Source: an uncultured Prevotellaceae bacterium (GTDB lineage: Bacteria; Bacteroidota; Bacteroidia; Bacteroidales; Bacteroidaceae). From it: a DNA stretch of 48,399 bases. Both the position numbers and the translations under genes were made by a program. The DNA lies in assembly GCA_947307015.1 (NCBI GenBank), contig CAMZHV010000016.1, positions 1 to 48,399 on the forward strand, written 5' to 3'. The notes below the pieces were generated by a model, which had not been told where the DNA came from, did not search any database, and was given only the letters and a program-made list of their open reading frames with translations. Shown here in pieces: positions 16,150 through 27,055 of the stretch (the first letter of the stretch is position 1; each line of letters begins with the position of its first letter).

Positions 16150-19100
16150 TCAGATCTTGACCTTGCGACCGCCCACGATGTAGATACCGGGTTTGAGTCC
16201 CTGCGTAGCCTTAGCGGGATCTGCTTGTCTGCGCAGCAGAACGCCCGAGAGGTTGTATACGTCGACAGGAGCCTCATTGTCCACTGGCATCAAGTCGAGG
16301 CCATCGGTCTCCTCACGCGAATAGTCGCTGTTGTTTGTCAGATACATGTCATCAACGACGATGGAGCCGTAGTTAGACCAGAAGCTGACAATACGAATAT
16401 TCTTGGTATCGAGTTTCTGTCCCGTCTTGTCGCCGCTTGTGTACTTCGCCGTGCTGAGGTTTAGCACAACCTGTCTCTTTGAGCTGAAATCGGGCGTAGC
16501 ACAGCAGTCACTCCAGATACTACCGGAGGTAAAGACATTGAGGTGAGCACCGCTTGCAGTCTTCTTCAACTTGATGACAAGGAACTTATAGCCCGACATG
16601 TCGGCTCCGTTGGTGTATTGCCATCCCATCTGTCCGTATTGGCCAGGCTTGAACGTATGCGTGCTCTCATCGTAGGTACCTTCAGAGAAGAGGTTCGTCT
16701 TGATGTACTCTTTGCCGAAGGGGAAGAAGCTGGAACGCACCTGGAACGTGGTCGTGAGCACATTGCCCATGGGATCAGTGTAGGATGCAGTGACATCCAC
16801 GATACCCTCGCGAAGGCCGCGTAGCAGACCGCGTGAAGCGTTGACGACATTATCAGCGCTGAGCGTGTATTTAGCGGCAGAGGCGACATTCTCGGTGTGT
16901 CCGTCGCCGAAGGTGGCCATGAGGTTCAGTGAGGAACTGTTGCCAATCATGATTTCGATGACGTCCTTATCGAGGGTTAGCGACTGAGCGGTGAGCATGT
17001 CTGCATTGTACCCCTCGAAGTTCTCAGGATAGAAATAGGACTCGTCATAGTCGGCTTCGGTGGTGAACCAGTCGAAGTCGGCAAAGCCCTCGCTGTTCTC
17101 TTGGGTGGCATAGCAGAAGAGGCCGAAACGCGCACCGACGAAGACGTTGAGATTGAAGCTGAGGGTGGTCTGTCGGCCGACGGACTGGTAAGTCTCGTTG
17201 TCTGTGGAGTAGTAGAACTGCGTGCGGCTGTCGCCGTAATTGATGGAGGCGCGCAAGTAAATGATGTCATCGACGTTTTCGCTGATGATCTGCTCAGAGG
17301 GCGTGAAGCTGCTGGAAACGCGGAGGGTGTCCTCGCGCCAGAAGAGCTGTCGCTGTCCGTCCTTGACGCGTACGGCAAGCATGGCGTAGGGATCCTGGAA
17401 GACACAGATGCCGGCGCAGTCGCCTTCTTTGAGGTTGCTGACATCGACACGCACAGTGCCAAGCGATGCCTTGTTGTCATAAATGAAGATGCGCTGCGTG
17501 AGCATATTGCGCGCCTGCGTCAGACGTGTCACAGGCGACGAGGTTTTCAGACGCAGCCAACCCGGGCGCTCAAACAGCGACCATGCGCCGTTGTCGGGGT
17601 TGTGGTTCCACTGCCACTGCATCCCAAGCGGATAGCTACGGAAGTTGTCATTGGTGGGCAGGGGTACGCGACGTGTACTACCGCTCGTCTTGGGCTTTGT
17701 GTACGCCTCGTAGGGCTTACCATTGTTGCCGACAATGGGCCAGTCGTTTGACCATTTGACGGGTTGCAGGTTGGGGAAGCGTCCGAGGCAACCGAGATCC
17801 TGCTGGAGCACCGTCCACCATTCACCTGTTGGCGTATCGAACAGGGAACCTTGGTGGATTGTGTTGGGAGAGCCGTTGATGGTCTTCTCGACAAGCATCT
17901 TCTCCTCGTAGGTGCCGAAGATGTCCGTGGAGCGGAAAGCAACCTGTCCTGACGGCCAGCCGCCGTATGTGGCATAGATGTAATAATAGTTGCCAATCTT
18001 ATAAAGGTGGCAGCCTTCAAGACCTGTATTGTCGCGCTTGACGACAGTCTGCTCGCGGATGAAGTTGAAGTCCTCGTCGAGTTCACAGATCTTTATCTCG
18101 TTGATGCCGCAGGCAACGTAGACTTTACCGTTGTCGAAGAGCATACCCGGGTCATAATAGATGCGCGAGAGCTTCTTCATCTCCCAACGGTCCTCGGGAT
18201 TGGTGGCCGTGAGTACGTAGCCACCGGCATCATTGCCATTGATGAGGATATAGAAGGTGCCGTTGTGATAAGCCATGGAGCAAGCCCACATGCCTGATGC
18301 GTAGGCGTTTTGGTCGTTGAGCAGGCTGTAGCGGTCTGACGCGGAGAGCTGAGTGAGGGGCTGTGCGCAGTACTCCCAGTTGATGAGATCCTTGGACTTG
18401 ATGATTGTGGCACCGGGGAAGTGGTGCATAGTCGTAGAAACCATATAGAAGGTGTCGCCCACGCGTACAACATCGGGGTCGGGGAAGTCTGCCCGCACGA
18501 TGGGATTCTTGTACTTGCCGTTGAACAGATCTACGGAAGGCACAGCATTCTTGAAATCGGGGTGTGCCCAGTTCACCTGATAGTAGTCGGCATACCAATC
18601 CATGCACGCCTTGCCACAGGCCTCCTCATAGCCATCGAAAGCAGGAACGACCTCACCTGTGTTAAGGAGCGTGAGGATGTCGATGAGACAGTGCGTGCCA
18701 GAGAGCGTCATAGAAATGTTGCCATAGTGATCGAGGCAAGCTTTGTAGGCCTTACCCCATTTGGACGTGGAGCCCGTAGCCCAAGTACCCCAGTTGGATT
18801 CGACCCAATCGCCGTGTTCATTGTAGTGGCCCGTGCCCTCTTTCTTGGGGCTCCAGTCGACCTCGGTGATGATGATGGGGTTGGTGTCGACTACGGGTAC
18901 TTGATTATGGAACTGCTGAATCTTGCTCTGTGGGTCGCAACGGTCGTCGCTGGAACCATACCATCCGCAGTAGTCGTGGACGGCGTAACCGATGTCTGCG
19001 CCCTCGATGGGGAATGAGACGTAGCTCGTGTAGCTGGCCTGCCAACCTGTGCCGGGAGCCCAGATGATACCCGAGAAACCGTTGGCGCGAATCTTGTCAA

Positions 19101-19872
19101 CAACGGGCTGGAAGAAGTCGTGCAGCGCGGCTGGGTCGTCCTGACCGTTGGCGTTCTTCAGCGACACGGGCTCGTTGGCCAACTCGATGCTAATCTGACC
19201 TGAATACTTCTTGATGCTGTCGTTCTGCGTGACAATGTCCCACACTTCCATCAGGTATTGGTTGTAGTAGTCACCAACCTTTAAGTCGCCGGGGCAGACT
19301 CCAGGCGGGCGGATCACCACGTACATCCCATGCTGTATTGCACTCTTGGCAAGGGGGAAATAGAGGTTCTTTAAAAAGGTTTTTAAGCGAGCCGGGTTGA
19401 AATGCTTGATATTGGCTTCGCCTCCGATGTTGTCAGGCTGGTCGACGGCAACTTGATATGTGTAGGAACTCTGGTTGGTCCATGCTGGATCGAGATGCAG
19501 ACGGAAAACGTCACACTTACACTGCTCCAAGGCTGCGAAGACTTTCTCGAAGTATTTCCTACAGTTGGAAGCGCCTGCGTTGTCGTATCCTCCGGACCAA
19601 TAGCTGTGGTGTTGGCCATTGGCATCTGTGTAACCGTTGAACCAATTGCTGGGCGTGTCCATGACGCCGTGCAAAACAACATGATTACCATGAGGATCGA
19701 CGAGCCACTTGCCTTCGACATGCAGGGGTGGCAGCGGCTTCTCTAAGTGCGTCGGCACTTCTCGCTGGGCAAAGGCGTTCATGGTTAATGTCATGAAGGC
19801 AATGAAGAGAAGCCCCCTATGGCCCCACAAGGGGGGCAAAGTAAAAATGTGGGAATTGAATGATTTACGCAT
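16150..19872 (-). CDS. Secreted GH5-GH43 bifunctional xylan-degrading enzyme
   Basis: 1240 residues. After a signal peptide (about 1-35) comes a GH5-type (beta/alpha)8 domain (about 40-450), with IELANEPVS (acid/base Glu) and IIITEVDWSPKK (nucleophile Glu). A GH43 five-blade propeller follows (about 455-750: ADFPDPDVVRVGDTFYMVS, base Asp; LEGCHLYKIGNYYYIYA, acid Glu), then a concanavalin-like GH43 C2 domain (about 760-970). After these come a BIG2-like Ig domain, a beta-sandwich CBM-like domain and a type IX-like tail (VYNLSGVLLRR...GIYIVGGRKVKI). A plausible activity is endo-acting GH5 on xylan or arabinoxylan with side-chain or xylosidase trimming by GH43. It is cotranscribed with the upstream GH10-CE1 gene (77-nt gap). 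Confidence 0.9.
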   Translation of the reverse strand: MRKSFNSHIFTLPPLWGHRGLLFIAFMTLTMNAFAQREVPTHLEKPLPPLHVEGKWLVDPHGNHVVLHGVMDTPSNWFNGYTDANGQHHSYWSGGYDNAGASNCRKYFEKVFAALEQCKCDVFRLHLDPAWTNQSSYTYQVAVDQPDNIGGEANIKHFNPARLKTFLKNLYFPLAKSAIQHGMYVVIRPPGVCPGDLKVGDYYNQYLMEVWDIVTQNDSIKKYSGQISIELANEPVSLKNANGQDDPAALHDFFQPVVDKIRANGFSGIIWAPGTGWQASYTSYVSFPIEGADIGYAVHDYCGWYGSSDDRCDPQSKIQQFHNQVPVVDTNPIIITEVDWSPKKEGTGHYNEHGDWVESNWGTWATGSTSKWGKAYKACLDHYGNISMTLSGTHCLIDILTLLNTGEVVPAFDGYEEACGKACMDWYADYYQVNWAHPDFKNAVPSVDLFNGKYKNPIVRADFPDPDVVRVGDTFYMVSTTMHHFPGATIIKSKDLINWEYCAQPLTQLSASDRYSLLNDQNAYASGMWACSMAYHNGTFYILINGNDAGGYVLTATNPEDRWEMKKLSRIYYDPGMLFDNGKVYVACGINEIKICELDEDFNFIREQTVVKRDNTGLEGCHLYKIGNYYYIYATYGGWPSGQVAFRSTDIFGTYEEKMLVEKTINGSPNTIHQGSLFDTPTGEWWTVLQQDLGCLGRFPNLQPVKWSNDWPIVGNNGKPYEAYTKPKTSGSTRRVPLPTNDNFRSYPLGMQWQWNHNPDNGAWSLFERPGWLRLKTSSPVTRLTQARNMLTQRIFIYDNKASLGTVRVDVSNLKEGDCAGICVFQDPYAMLAVRVKDGQRQLFWREDTLRVSSSFTPSEQIISENVDDIIYLRASINYGDSRTQFYYSTDNETYQSVGRQTTLSFNLNVFVGARFGLFCYATQENSEGFADFDWFTTEADYDESYFYPENFEGYNADMLTAQSLTLDKDVIEIMIGNSSSLNLMATFGDGHTENVASAAKYTLSADNVVNASRGLLRGLREGIVDVTASYTDPMGNVLTTTFQVRSSFFPFGKEYIKTNLFSEGTYDESTHTFKPGQYGQMGWQYTNGADMSGYKFLVIKLKKTASGAHLNVFTSGSIWSDCCATPDFSSKRQVVLNLSTAKYTSGDKTGQKLDTKNIRIVSFWSNYGSIVVDDMYLTNNSDYSREETDGLDLMPVDNEAPVDVYNLSGVLLRRQADPAKATQGLKPGIYIVGGRKVKI
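19812..19837. repeat. Divergent REP-like palindrome in a signal peptide
   Basis: GCCCCC...GGGGGC with a 14-nt interior containing GGCCCC. It encodes the PPLWGHRGLL stretch at the front of the GH5-GH43 signal peptide. Membership in the family is less certain than for the other copies. Confidence 0.5.
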
Positions 19873-19915
19873 AAGAAATATAAATTCAGGAGTTTAGGGA
19901 CTTAAGGAAATTCCT

Positions 19916-19949
19916 CCCCTCCCTTAGGGGAGGGGTTGGGGGTGGGTCT

Positions 19950-19952
<3 letters not shown>
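19916..19952. repeat. REP-like palindrome abutting a stop codon
   Basis: CCCCTCCC-TTAG-GGGAGGGG, then the tail GGTTGGGGGTGGGTCTTTA. The final TTA is the stop codon of the GH10-CE1 gene. The tail is identical to that of the copy at 12326-12362. Confidence 0.85.
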
Positions 19953-22187
<2,235 letters not shown>

Positions 22188-22213
22188 TTATGGGTGAAAA
22201 AGTTCTCGGCTTG

Positions 22214-22233
22214 CAAATATACGCGTAAACGCG
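22214..22233 (-). promoter_or_regulatory. Promoter and candidate operator of the xylanase operon
   Basis: TATATTTG (22214-22221, minus strand) lies 39 nt before the GH10-CE1 start. Directly upstream is a perfect 12-bp palindrome, CGCGTAAACGCG (22222-22233), in the spacer region where a regulator could act. No canonical -33 TTTG is seen at the usual distance, which would fit an activator-dependent promoter. Confidence 0.45.
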
Positions 22234-22313
22234 CAAAACTAAGCTACAGTTTTGTCACAAAAACATTTGCTGATGTTTCAAGTAATCTTTTTCAGAAAGA
22301 AAAGCAACAAAAA

Positions 22314-22970
22314 TCAAAGTTTTTCGCCATAGCACAAGTCGCCGCAATCGCCAAAACCAGGCACAATGTACTTGTTGTTATTCATGCCTGGATCGATGGC
22401 GGCACACCATACAGTGGCCTCCTCAGGGAGCGTTTCTCGCAGGATGTCAAGGCCCTCGGGAGTGGCGATGACGCAAGCGATATGCACCTTGCGTGGTGTG
22501 CCCGTCTTAACGAGCGCCTCATAGCTGGCGGCCATGGAACCACCCGTAGCGAGCATAGGATCCACGATGACGAGCGTCTTGCCTTTGCATGACGGAGCTG
22601 CCATGTATTCGGTGTGGATGCCGACCTCGGTGTGCTCGCGGTTGGTGTACATCCGATATGCAGACACAAAGCCATTGGCAGCTTTGTCGAAAACATGAAG
22701 GAAACCTTCGTGGAAAGGCAGACCGGCGCGTAGAACAGTGGCGATGACAAGGTCATCCTTGGGCAAAGGAATATCTATTGTGGCAAGGGGCGTCGTGACA
22801 GTCTTGGACTTGTATTCCAAGGTTTTAGATAATTCAAAGGCCATCATCTCGCCGACGCGCTGAATATTGTTGCGAAAAAGCAAACGGTTCTTTTGGTAGC
22901 TCTTGTCGCGCAATTCGGCCATATACTGGTTCATGATGGAATTCTGTTTGCTGAAATCGATGACTTTCAT
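22314..22970 (-). CDS. upp: Uracil phosphoribosyltransferase
   Basis: 218 residues. Converts uracil and PRPP to UMP (pyrimidine salvage, cytoplasm). The PRPP-binding loop reads VDPMLATGGSM. The C-terminal uracil site is PGFGDCGDLCYG (usual YxPGxGDxGDRxYG, with Cys-Tyr in place of Arg-Tyr, as seen in a number of Bacteroidota). It is the last gene of the pyrE-to-upp operon, 20 nt after the lipoprotein gene. Confidence 0.93.
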   Translation of the reverse strand: MKVIDFSKQNSIMNQYMAELRDKSYQKNRLLFRNNIQRVGEMMAFELSKTLEYKSKTVTTPLATIDIPLPKDDLVIATVLRAGLPFHEGFLHVFDKAANGFVSAYRMYTNREHTEVGIHTEYMAAPSCKGKTLVIVDPMLATGGSMAASYEALVKTGTPRKVHIACVIATPEGLDILRETLPEEATVWCAAIDPGMNNNKYIVPGFGDCGDLCYGEKL

Positions 22971-22990
22971 AGTAGTTAGGGCTTGGTAAG

Positions 22991-23572
22991 TTAGTTGTTT
23001 ACAGTGAGGGTGAAACCGAAGGCATTGTAGGAGGCGCGATAACGGTAGAGGCTGCGACCGGAAGGACCACTGGCTACGATGCCGAGGTTGTTCAGATCGT
23101 AAGTGCGACCGCAGCGCGAGCAGGTGGCACGACCGCCACCTTGCAACTGTAGGCTGCGCGTCGTATCGAAATCTTCATAGCAGGGGCAAGCAAGGTCAAA
23201 GGCCACGACACGCGGCTCATTGGCTCCTAATTCTGGTATATTGGGTAGGCCAACGATGAGGCCGCTCAGTCCTAAGGCGGGATGCACGCGTGTTTCAACA
23301 GCCGTCAGCGGGCGTGTTGTACTGCTTTTCAAACCACTGAAGATGAAATTCTTGCCATCACTACGGATGGTACAAAACTCGCCCATGCTTCCAAGCGCGC
23401 TATTGAGTTCGGGAATAGTGTTGGTGTACGTGTAGGAAAAATTGGCACGGGCACCAGTGTAATAGGTGTTATCAGCGGAAGTGCAGGCGAGAATAAGGAA
23501 TAGACAGACCCAACCCCATCCCCTGAAGAAGGGGAGTATGAACCATTGCTTATGAGAGGTGGAGCAGTTCAT
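22991..23572 (-). CDS. Lipoprotein with a Rieske-like fold and altered ligands
   Basis: 193 residues. The N-terminus is hydrophobic with a lipobox-like LILACTS. The C-terminal half resembles Rieske-type domains of Bacteroidota hypothetical lipoproteins (GLSGLIVGLPNIP...VVAFDLACPCYEDF...GGRATCSRCGRTYDLNN). Where a Rieske protein has CxH and CxxH, this one has CPC and CSRC: both His ligands are replaced by Cys. It could bind Zn or a rubredoxin-like Fe site, or no [2Fe-2S] cluster. A divergent G/C palindrome encodes the FFRGWGW segment of the signal peptide. It sits between argH and upp. Confidence 0.7.
   Translation of the reverse strand: MNCSTSHKQWFILPFFRGWGWVCLFLILACTSADNTYYTGARANFSYTYTNTIPELNSALGSMGEFCTIRSDGKNFIFSGLKSSTTRPLTAVETRVHPALGLSGLIVGLPNIPELGANEPRVVAFDLACPCYEDFDTTRSLQLQGGGRATCSRCGRTYDLNNLGIVASGPSGRSLYRYRASYNAFGFTLTVNN
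23505..23534. repeat. Divergent REP-like palindrome in a signal peptide
   Basis: Tail CAGACCCAACCCCAT, then CCCC-TGAAGAA-GGGG. It lies in frame in the lipoprotein signal sequence. The head is degenerate. Confidence 0.55.
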
Positions 23573-23579
23573 GATTTAC

Positions 23580-24920
23580 TCATCCTTCACTCAGTTTTTG
23601 CTCAGCGGCTTCGACTTTCTCGAAGGGAAAACCTTTGAGCACGGAAGCCATAAGGTCAGCGATGTGGTCGTTGCAGAGATTGCCAATGGAACCGGCATGG
23701 GTGTGGTGAACTTCCTTGACGGGGCGGAAACGACCTGCTTCGATGTCAAGTCCCACTTGACGGTAGGCATCGCGGAAAGGAATGCCGCTGGCCGCGAGGC
23801 GGTTGACTTCTTCGACGGAGAACATCAGGTCGTATCGCGGGTCGTCAAGGATGTGTTCGTTGACTCGCATCTTATTAATAATGTACGCGCACATGCGCAA
23901 GCAGTCCTTGAGCTCGTCGAAGGCCGGCAGGAACACTTCCTTGATAATCTGCAGGTCGCGGAAATAGCCGCTGGGGAGGTTGTTCATGATCAACGTAACT
24001 TGCTGGGGCAGAGCCTGTAGCTTGTTGCATTTGGCGCGTGTGAGTTCGAATACATCGGGGTTCTTCTTGTGCGGCATGATCGAGGAGCCTGTGGTGCAGT
24101 CATCGGGGAGCTTCACAAAGGCGAAGTTCTGCGAGTTGAACAAACAGGCGTCGAAGGCAAGTTTGGCAATGGTGCCAGCAACGGAGGCCAGCGCAAAGGC
24201 GACATTACGTTCCATCTTGCCACGTCCCATCTGTGCGTAAACAACATTGTAGTCCATGGAGTCAAAGCCCAGAAGGTCGGTGGTCATCTGGCGGTCGAGA
24301 GGGAATGAGGAGCCATAACCGGCAGCAGAACCCAAGGGGTTGCGGTTGACCAACCGATAGGCGGCTTGCAGGAACAACATATCGTCAGCGAGGCTCTCAG
24401 CGTAAGCCCCAAACCATAGCCCAAAGCTGGATGGCATAGCCACCTGCAGATGGGTGTAGCCAGGCATGAGCACGTCTTTATAACACTCACTCTGTGCCAA
24501 CAGCTCATCGAAGAGCACCTTGACGAGTTCCACGACTTCGCGCAGCTGACGGCGTGTCCACAGTTTGAGGTCGAGGAGCACCTGATCGTTGCGCGAGCGT
24601 CCGCTGTGAATCTTTTTGCCGACATCACCCAGGCGGCGCGTCAGCAGCAGCTCCACCTCGGAATGTACGTCCTCCACACCTTCCTCGATCTCGAAGCGTC
24701 CGGCACGGATGTCGGCGAGGATTGTGCGCAGCTCCGTAAGCAGTACGCGCAGCTCGTCGGCTTCCAGCAGTCCGATGTGTTCGAGCATCGTGATATGAGC
24801 CATGGAGCCTAAAACATCACTCTCGGCGAGCAAGACGTCCAACTCACGGTCACGCCCGACCGTGAAACGCTCTATTTCAGCAGTCGGGGTAGTGTTTTTT
24901 TGCCAAAGTTTAGTAGCCAT
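23580..24920 (-). CDS. argH: Argininosuccinate lyase
   Basis: 446 residues. Cleaves argininosuccinate to arginine and fumarate. The fumarase-superfamily signature GSSIMPHKKNPD is intact, as is HSGRSRNDQV. The start at 24920 overlaps the SRPBCC stop by 11 nt. Its place among pyrimidine genes is notable: carbamoyl phosphate and aspartate are shared by arginine and pyrimidine synthesis, but no other arg gene is in the window. Confidence 0.95.
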   Translation of the reverse strand: MATKLWQKNTTPTAEIERFTVGRDRELDVLLAESDVLGSMAHITMLEHIGLLEADELRVLLTELRTILADIRAGRFEIEEGVEDVHSEVELLLTRRLGDVGKKIHSGRSRNDQVLLDLKLWTRRQLREVVELVKVLFDELLAQSECYKDVLMPGYTHLQVAMPSSFGLWFGAYAESLADDMLFLQAAYRLVNRNPLGSAAGYGSSFPLDRQMTTDLLGFDSMDYNVVYAQMGRGKMERNVAFALASVAGTIAKLAFDACLFNSQNFAFVKLPDDCTTGSSIMPHKKNPDVFELTRAKCNKLQALPQQVTLIMNNLPSGYFRDLQIIKEVFLPAFDELKDCLRMCAYIINKMRVNEHILDDPRYDLMFSVEEVNRLAASGIPFRDAYRQVGLDIEAGRFRPVKEVHHTHAGSIGNLCNDHIADLMASVLKGFPFEKVEAAEQKLSEG

Positions 24921-25392
24921 AGGGAATCATAGCCAGCATGTCAGCCAGCTTCTCTACCCCCTCCTGCAACGGTTTCTTGGCCATCTGCTTCATCAGGAAA
25001 TTGAGCTCGGCACCGATGGTGCATTTCATCTTGCTCTCGTAGGTTGAAGTCGGCAGCACCTGAATCCATAGGTTGCCCTGTATGGGGGCGCCCTGCACCT
25101 CGAACTTCACGCATTTCGGCTCGTCACGCTCAACAATACGCAATGTGACATCACCTACGGGCGAGCCGGGATAAGAGATGCTGTCTGATGTGAACACCAA
25201 ATGTTGCAGAGCCTCTTGAATCTGTGTAATCTTGTCCTCCGGAACCTGCCCTGACGCCTTGAGTTGCTCCACAAAGGCGGGATCGGCGGCACGTTCCTGA
25301 ATGGAACGCAGGTTGTTGAGGTCAGAGAGCTTTTTATATACTGCTGCTTGGGGGGAATGTATTTGTTTTACTGAACTTTCGAATTTGGTCAT
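24910..25392 (-). CDS. SRPBCC-fold (polyketide cyclase-like) protein
   Basis: 160 residues, no signal peptide. The pattern is that of a START/SRPBCC helix-grip protein: FESSVKQIHSPQAAVYKKLSDLNNL in two parts at the start, a strand-rich middle (GDVTLRIVERDEPKCVKFEV) and a long C-terminal helix (LMKQMAKKPLQEGVEKLADML). Members bind small hydrophobic ligands. The gene follows pyrE by 102 nt and overlaps argH. Its specific role is unknown. Confidence 0.8.
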   Translation of the reverse strand: MTKFESSVKQIHSPQAAVYKKLSDLNNLRSIQERAADPAFVEQLKASGQVPEDKITQIQEALQHLVFTSDSISYPGSPVGDVTLRIVERDEPKCVKFEVQGAPIQGNLWIQVLPTSTYESKMKCTIGAELNFLMKQMAKKPLQEGVEKLADMLAMIPYGY

Positions 25393-25494
25393 GCCTGAGG
25401 CGGCTTCGCCGCAGTTTAAAGTTTAAGGTTTAAAGTTTAATGGGGTTTGCCTTGTTTCTTGCGATGCCTTATGTCTAAAGTGTTTACGCGAGTC

Positions 25495-26124
25495 CTATCC
25501 CCAATGAGCGGGGTCGCGACGCCACTGATTGAGGAGCTCAACATCGGAGTCTTTGATGTAACCCGTTGCCAGCGCCTCCTCAACGACAGCCTCGTAATTG
25601 GTCAGCGTCACCAACTGCACATCGGCATCCTTGAATGCCTTGCGAGCGACATCGAAACCGTAGGTGTAAGCAGCCACCATGCCTACGACATCGCAGGCAT
25701 TGTTGCGGATGGCTTCGACGGCTTTAAGACTGCTTCCACCAGTGGAGATGAGGTCTTCGACAACGACAACTTTCATTCCAGGGCGCAGTTCTCCCTCGAT
25801 GAGGTTCTCAAGACCATGATCCTTGGGTTTCGAGCGGACATACACGAAAGGCAGTCCCAGTACGTCGGCAACCAAGGCGCCTTGTGGTATGGCACCGGTT
25901 GCTACGCCGGCGATAGCTTCAGCCTCAGGGAAACGCTCCATGATGATGCGTGCGATCTCCGTCTTGACGAAGGTGCGCAGTTCTGGATAGGATAAGGTCT
26001 TGCGGTTGTCGCAATAGAACGGTGACTTCCATCCGCTGGCCCACGTGAAAGGATTCGTAGGCTGCAATTTGATGGCTTTCACTTTCAGCAGTTTGCCTGC
26101 AAATATTTTCTCTAATGTTTTCAT
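25495..26124 (-). CDS. pyrE: Orotate phosphoribosyltransferase
   Basis: 209 residues. Converts orotate and PRPP to OMP in de novo UMP synthesis. The PRPP loop VVVVEDLISTGGSS is intact, and SGWKSPFYCDNRKTLSYPELR is the family's N-terminal active-site segment (read in two parts). First gene of the leftward operon, with a promoter -7 at 26188-26195. It is divergent from sufC. Confidence 0.94.
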   Translation of the reverse strand: MKTLEKIFAGKLLKVKAIKLQPTNPFTWASGWKSPFYCDNRKTLSYPELRTFVKTEIARIIMERFPEAEAIAGVATGAIPQGALVADVLGLPFVYVRSKPKDHGLENLIEGELRPGMKVVVVEDLISTGGSSLKAVEAIRNNACDVVGMVAAYTYGFDVARKAFKDADVQLVTLTNYEAVVEEALATGYIKDSDVELLNQWRRDPAHWG

Positions 26125-26187
26125 GTCACTTTTACCTTATATTTTATTATGTATTTGTCGACGGGCTTTCTTCTCCCGCTTCGGCGG

Positions 26188-26195
26188 CAAAGGTA
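26188..26195 (-). promoter_or_regulatory. -7 element of the pyrE operon
   Basis: TACCTTTG on the minus strand, 63 nt before the pyrE start. No good -33 element is seen. Confidence 0.6.
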
Positions 26196-26280
26196 CTACT
26201 TTTTTGCCGAATAGCACGTCTCTGCGACACGTTTAACAGGTTTTAACGAGGATGAAGCCTCACAACCGCCAAACAAATCG

Positions 26281-26288
26281 TACCTTTG
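26281..26288 (+). promoter_or_regulatory. -7 element of the suf operon
   Basis: TACCTTTG, 20 nt before the sufC ATG at 26309, leaving a very short leader. It shows that sufC heads its own transcript, with no sufB before it. Confidence 0.65.
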
Positions 26289-26308
26289 TGCCCGAAAAGG
26301 CAAAAATT

Positions 26309-27055
26309 ATGCTTGAGATTAAAAACCTGCACGCCACAGTTGGCGGCAAAGAGATTTTAAAGGGTGTTGACCTCGTTGTCAAATCAGGTGAGATTCATGC
26401 TTTGATGGGACAGAATGGGGCGGGCAAATCCACCTTGTCCAATGTCCTTGTGGGTCATCCTGCTTATACGGTGACAGAGGGCACGGTGACTTTCAATGGT
26501 AAGGACCTCTTGGCAATGACGCCCGATGAGCGTTCTCACGAAGGGCTGTTCCTCTCGTTCCAGCAGCCTGTAGAGATTCCTGGTGTCTCTATGGTTAACT
26601 TTATGCGCGCCGCCTTGAACGCCAAACGCAAGTACCAAGGTTTGGAACCGTTGGACGCTTCCGCATTTTTGAAACTGATGCGAGAGAAGCGCAAAATTGT
26701 GGAGTTGGACAACAAACTGACAAGCCGCTCCGTCAACGAAGGTTTCAGCGGCGGCGAGAAGAAGCGCAACGAAATCTTCCAGATGGCGCTTCTCGAACCT
26801 ACACTTAGCATCCTTGACGAGACGGATTCCGGACTCGATGTGGACGCCCTGCGCATCGTTGCCGAAGGCTTCAACAAACTGCGCACCCCGCAGACAGCCG
26901 CTATCGTCATCACCCACTACCAGCGACTGCTCGACTACCTGAAACCTGACGTCGTACACGTCCTCATCGACGGACGCATCGTCAAGACGGGTGGCCCGGA
27001 ACTGGCTCTCGAAATCGAGCAACGAGGCTTTGACTGGATAAAAGAGGAAGCATGA
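26309..27055 (+). CDS. sufC: Fe-S cluster assembly ATPase SufC
   Basis: 248 residues from MLEIKNLHATVGG; an upstream in-frame ATG at 26252 precedes the promoter and is rejected. The ABC ATPase motifs are complete: Walker A GQNGAGKST, signature FSGGEKKR, Walker B LSILDETDSGLD. SufC powers the SufBCD scaffold that builds [Fe-S] clusters. It overlaps sufD by 4 nt (ATGA). Confidence 0.95.
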   Translation: MLEIKNLHATVGGKEILKGVDLVVKSGEIHALMGQNGAGKSTLSNVLVGHPAYTVTEGTVTFNGKDLLAMTPDERSHEGLFLSFQQPVEIPGVSMVNFMRAALNAKRKYQGLEPLDASAFLKLMREKRKIVELDNKLTSRSVNEGFSGGEKKRNEIFQMALLEPTLSILDETDSGLDVDALRIVAEGFNKLRTPQTAAIVITHYQRLLDYLKPDVVHVLIDGRIVKTGGPELALEIEQRGFDWIKEEA

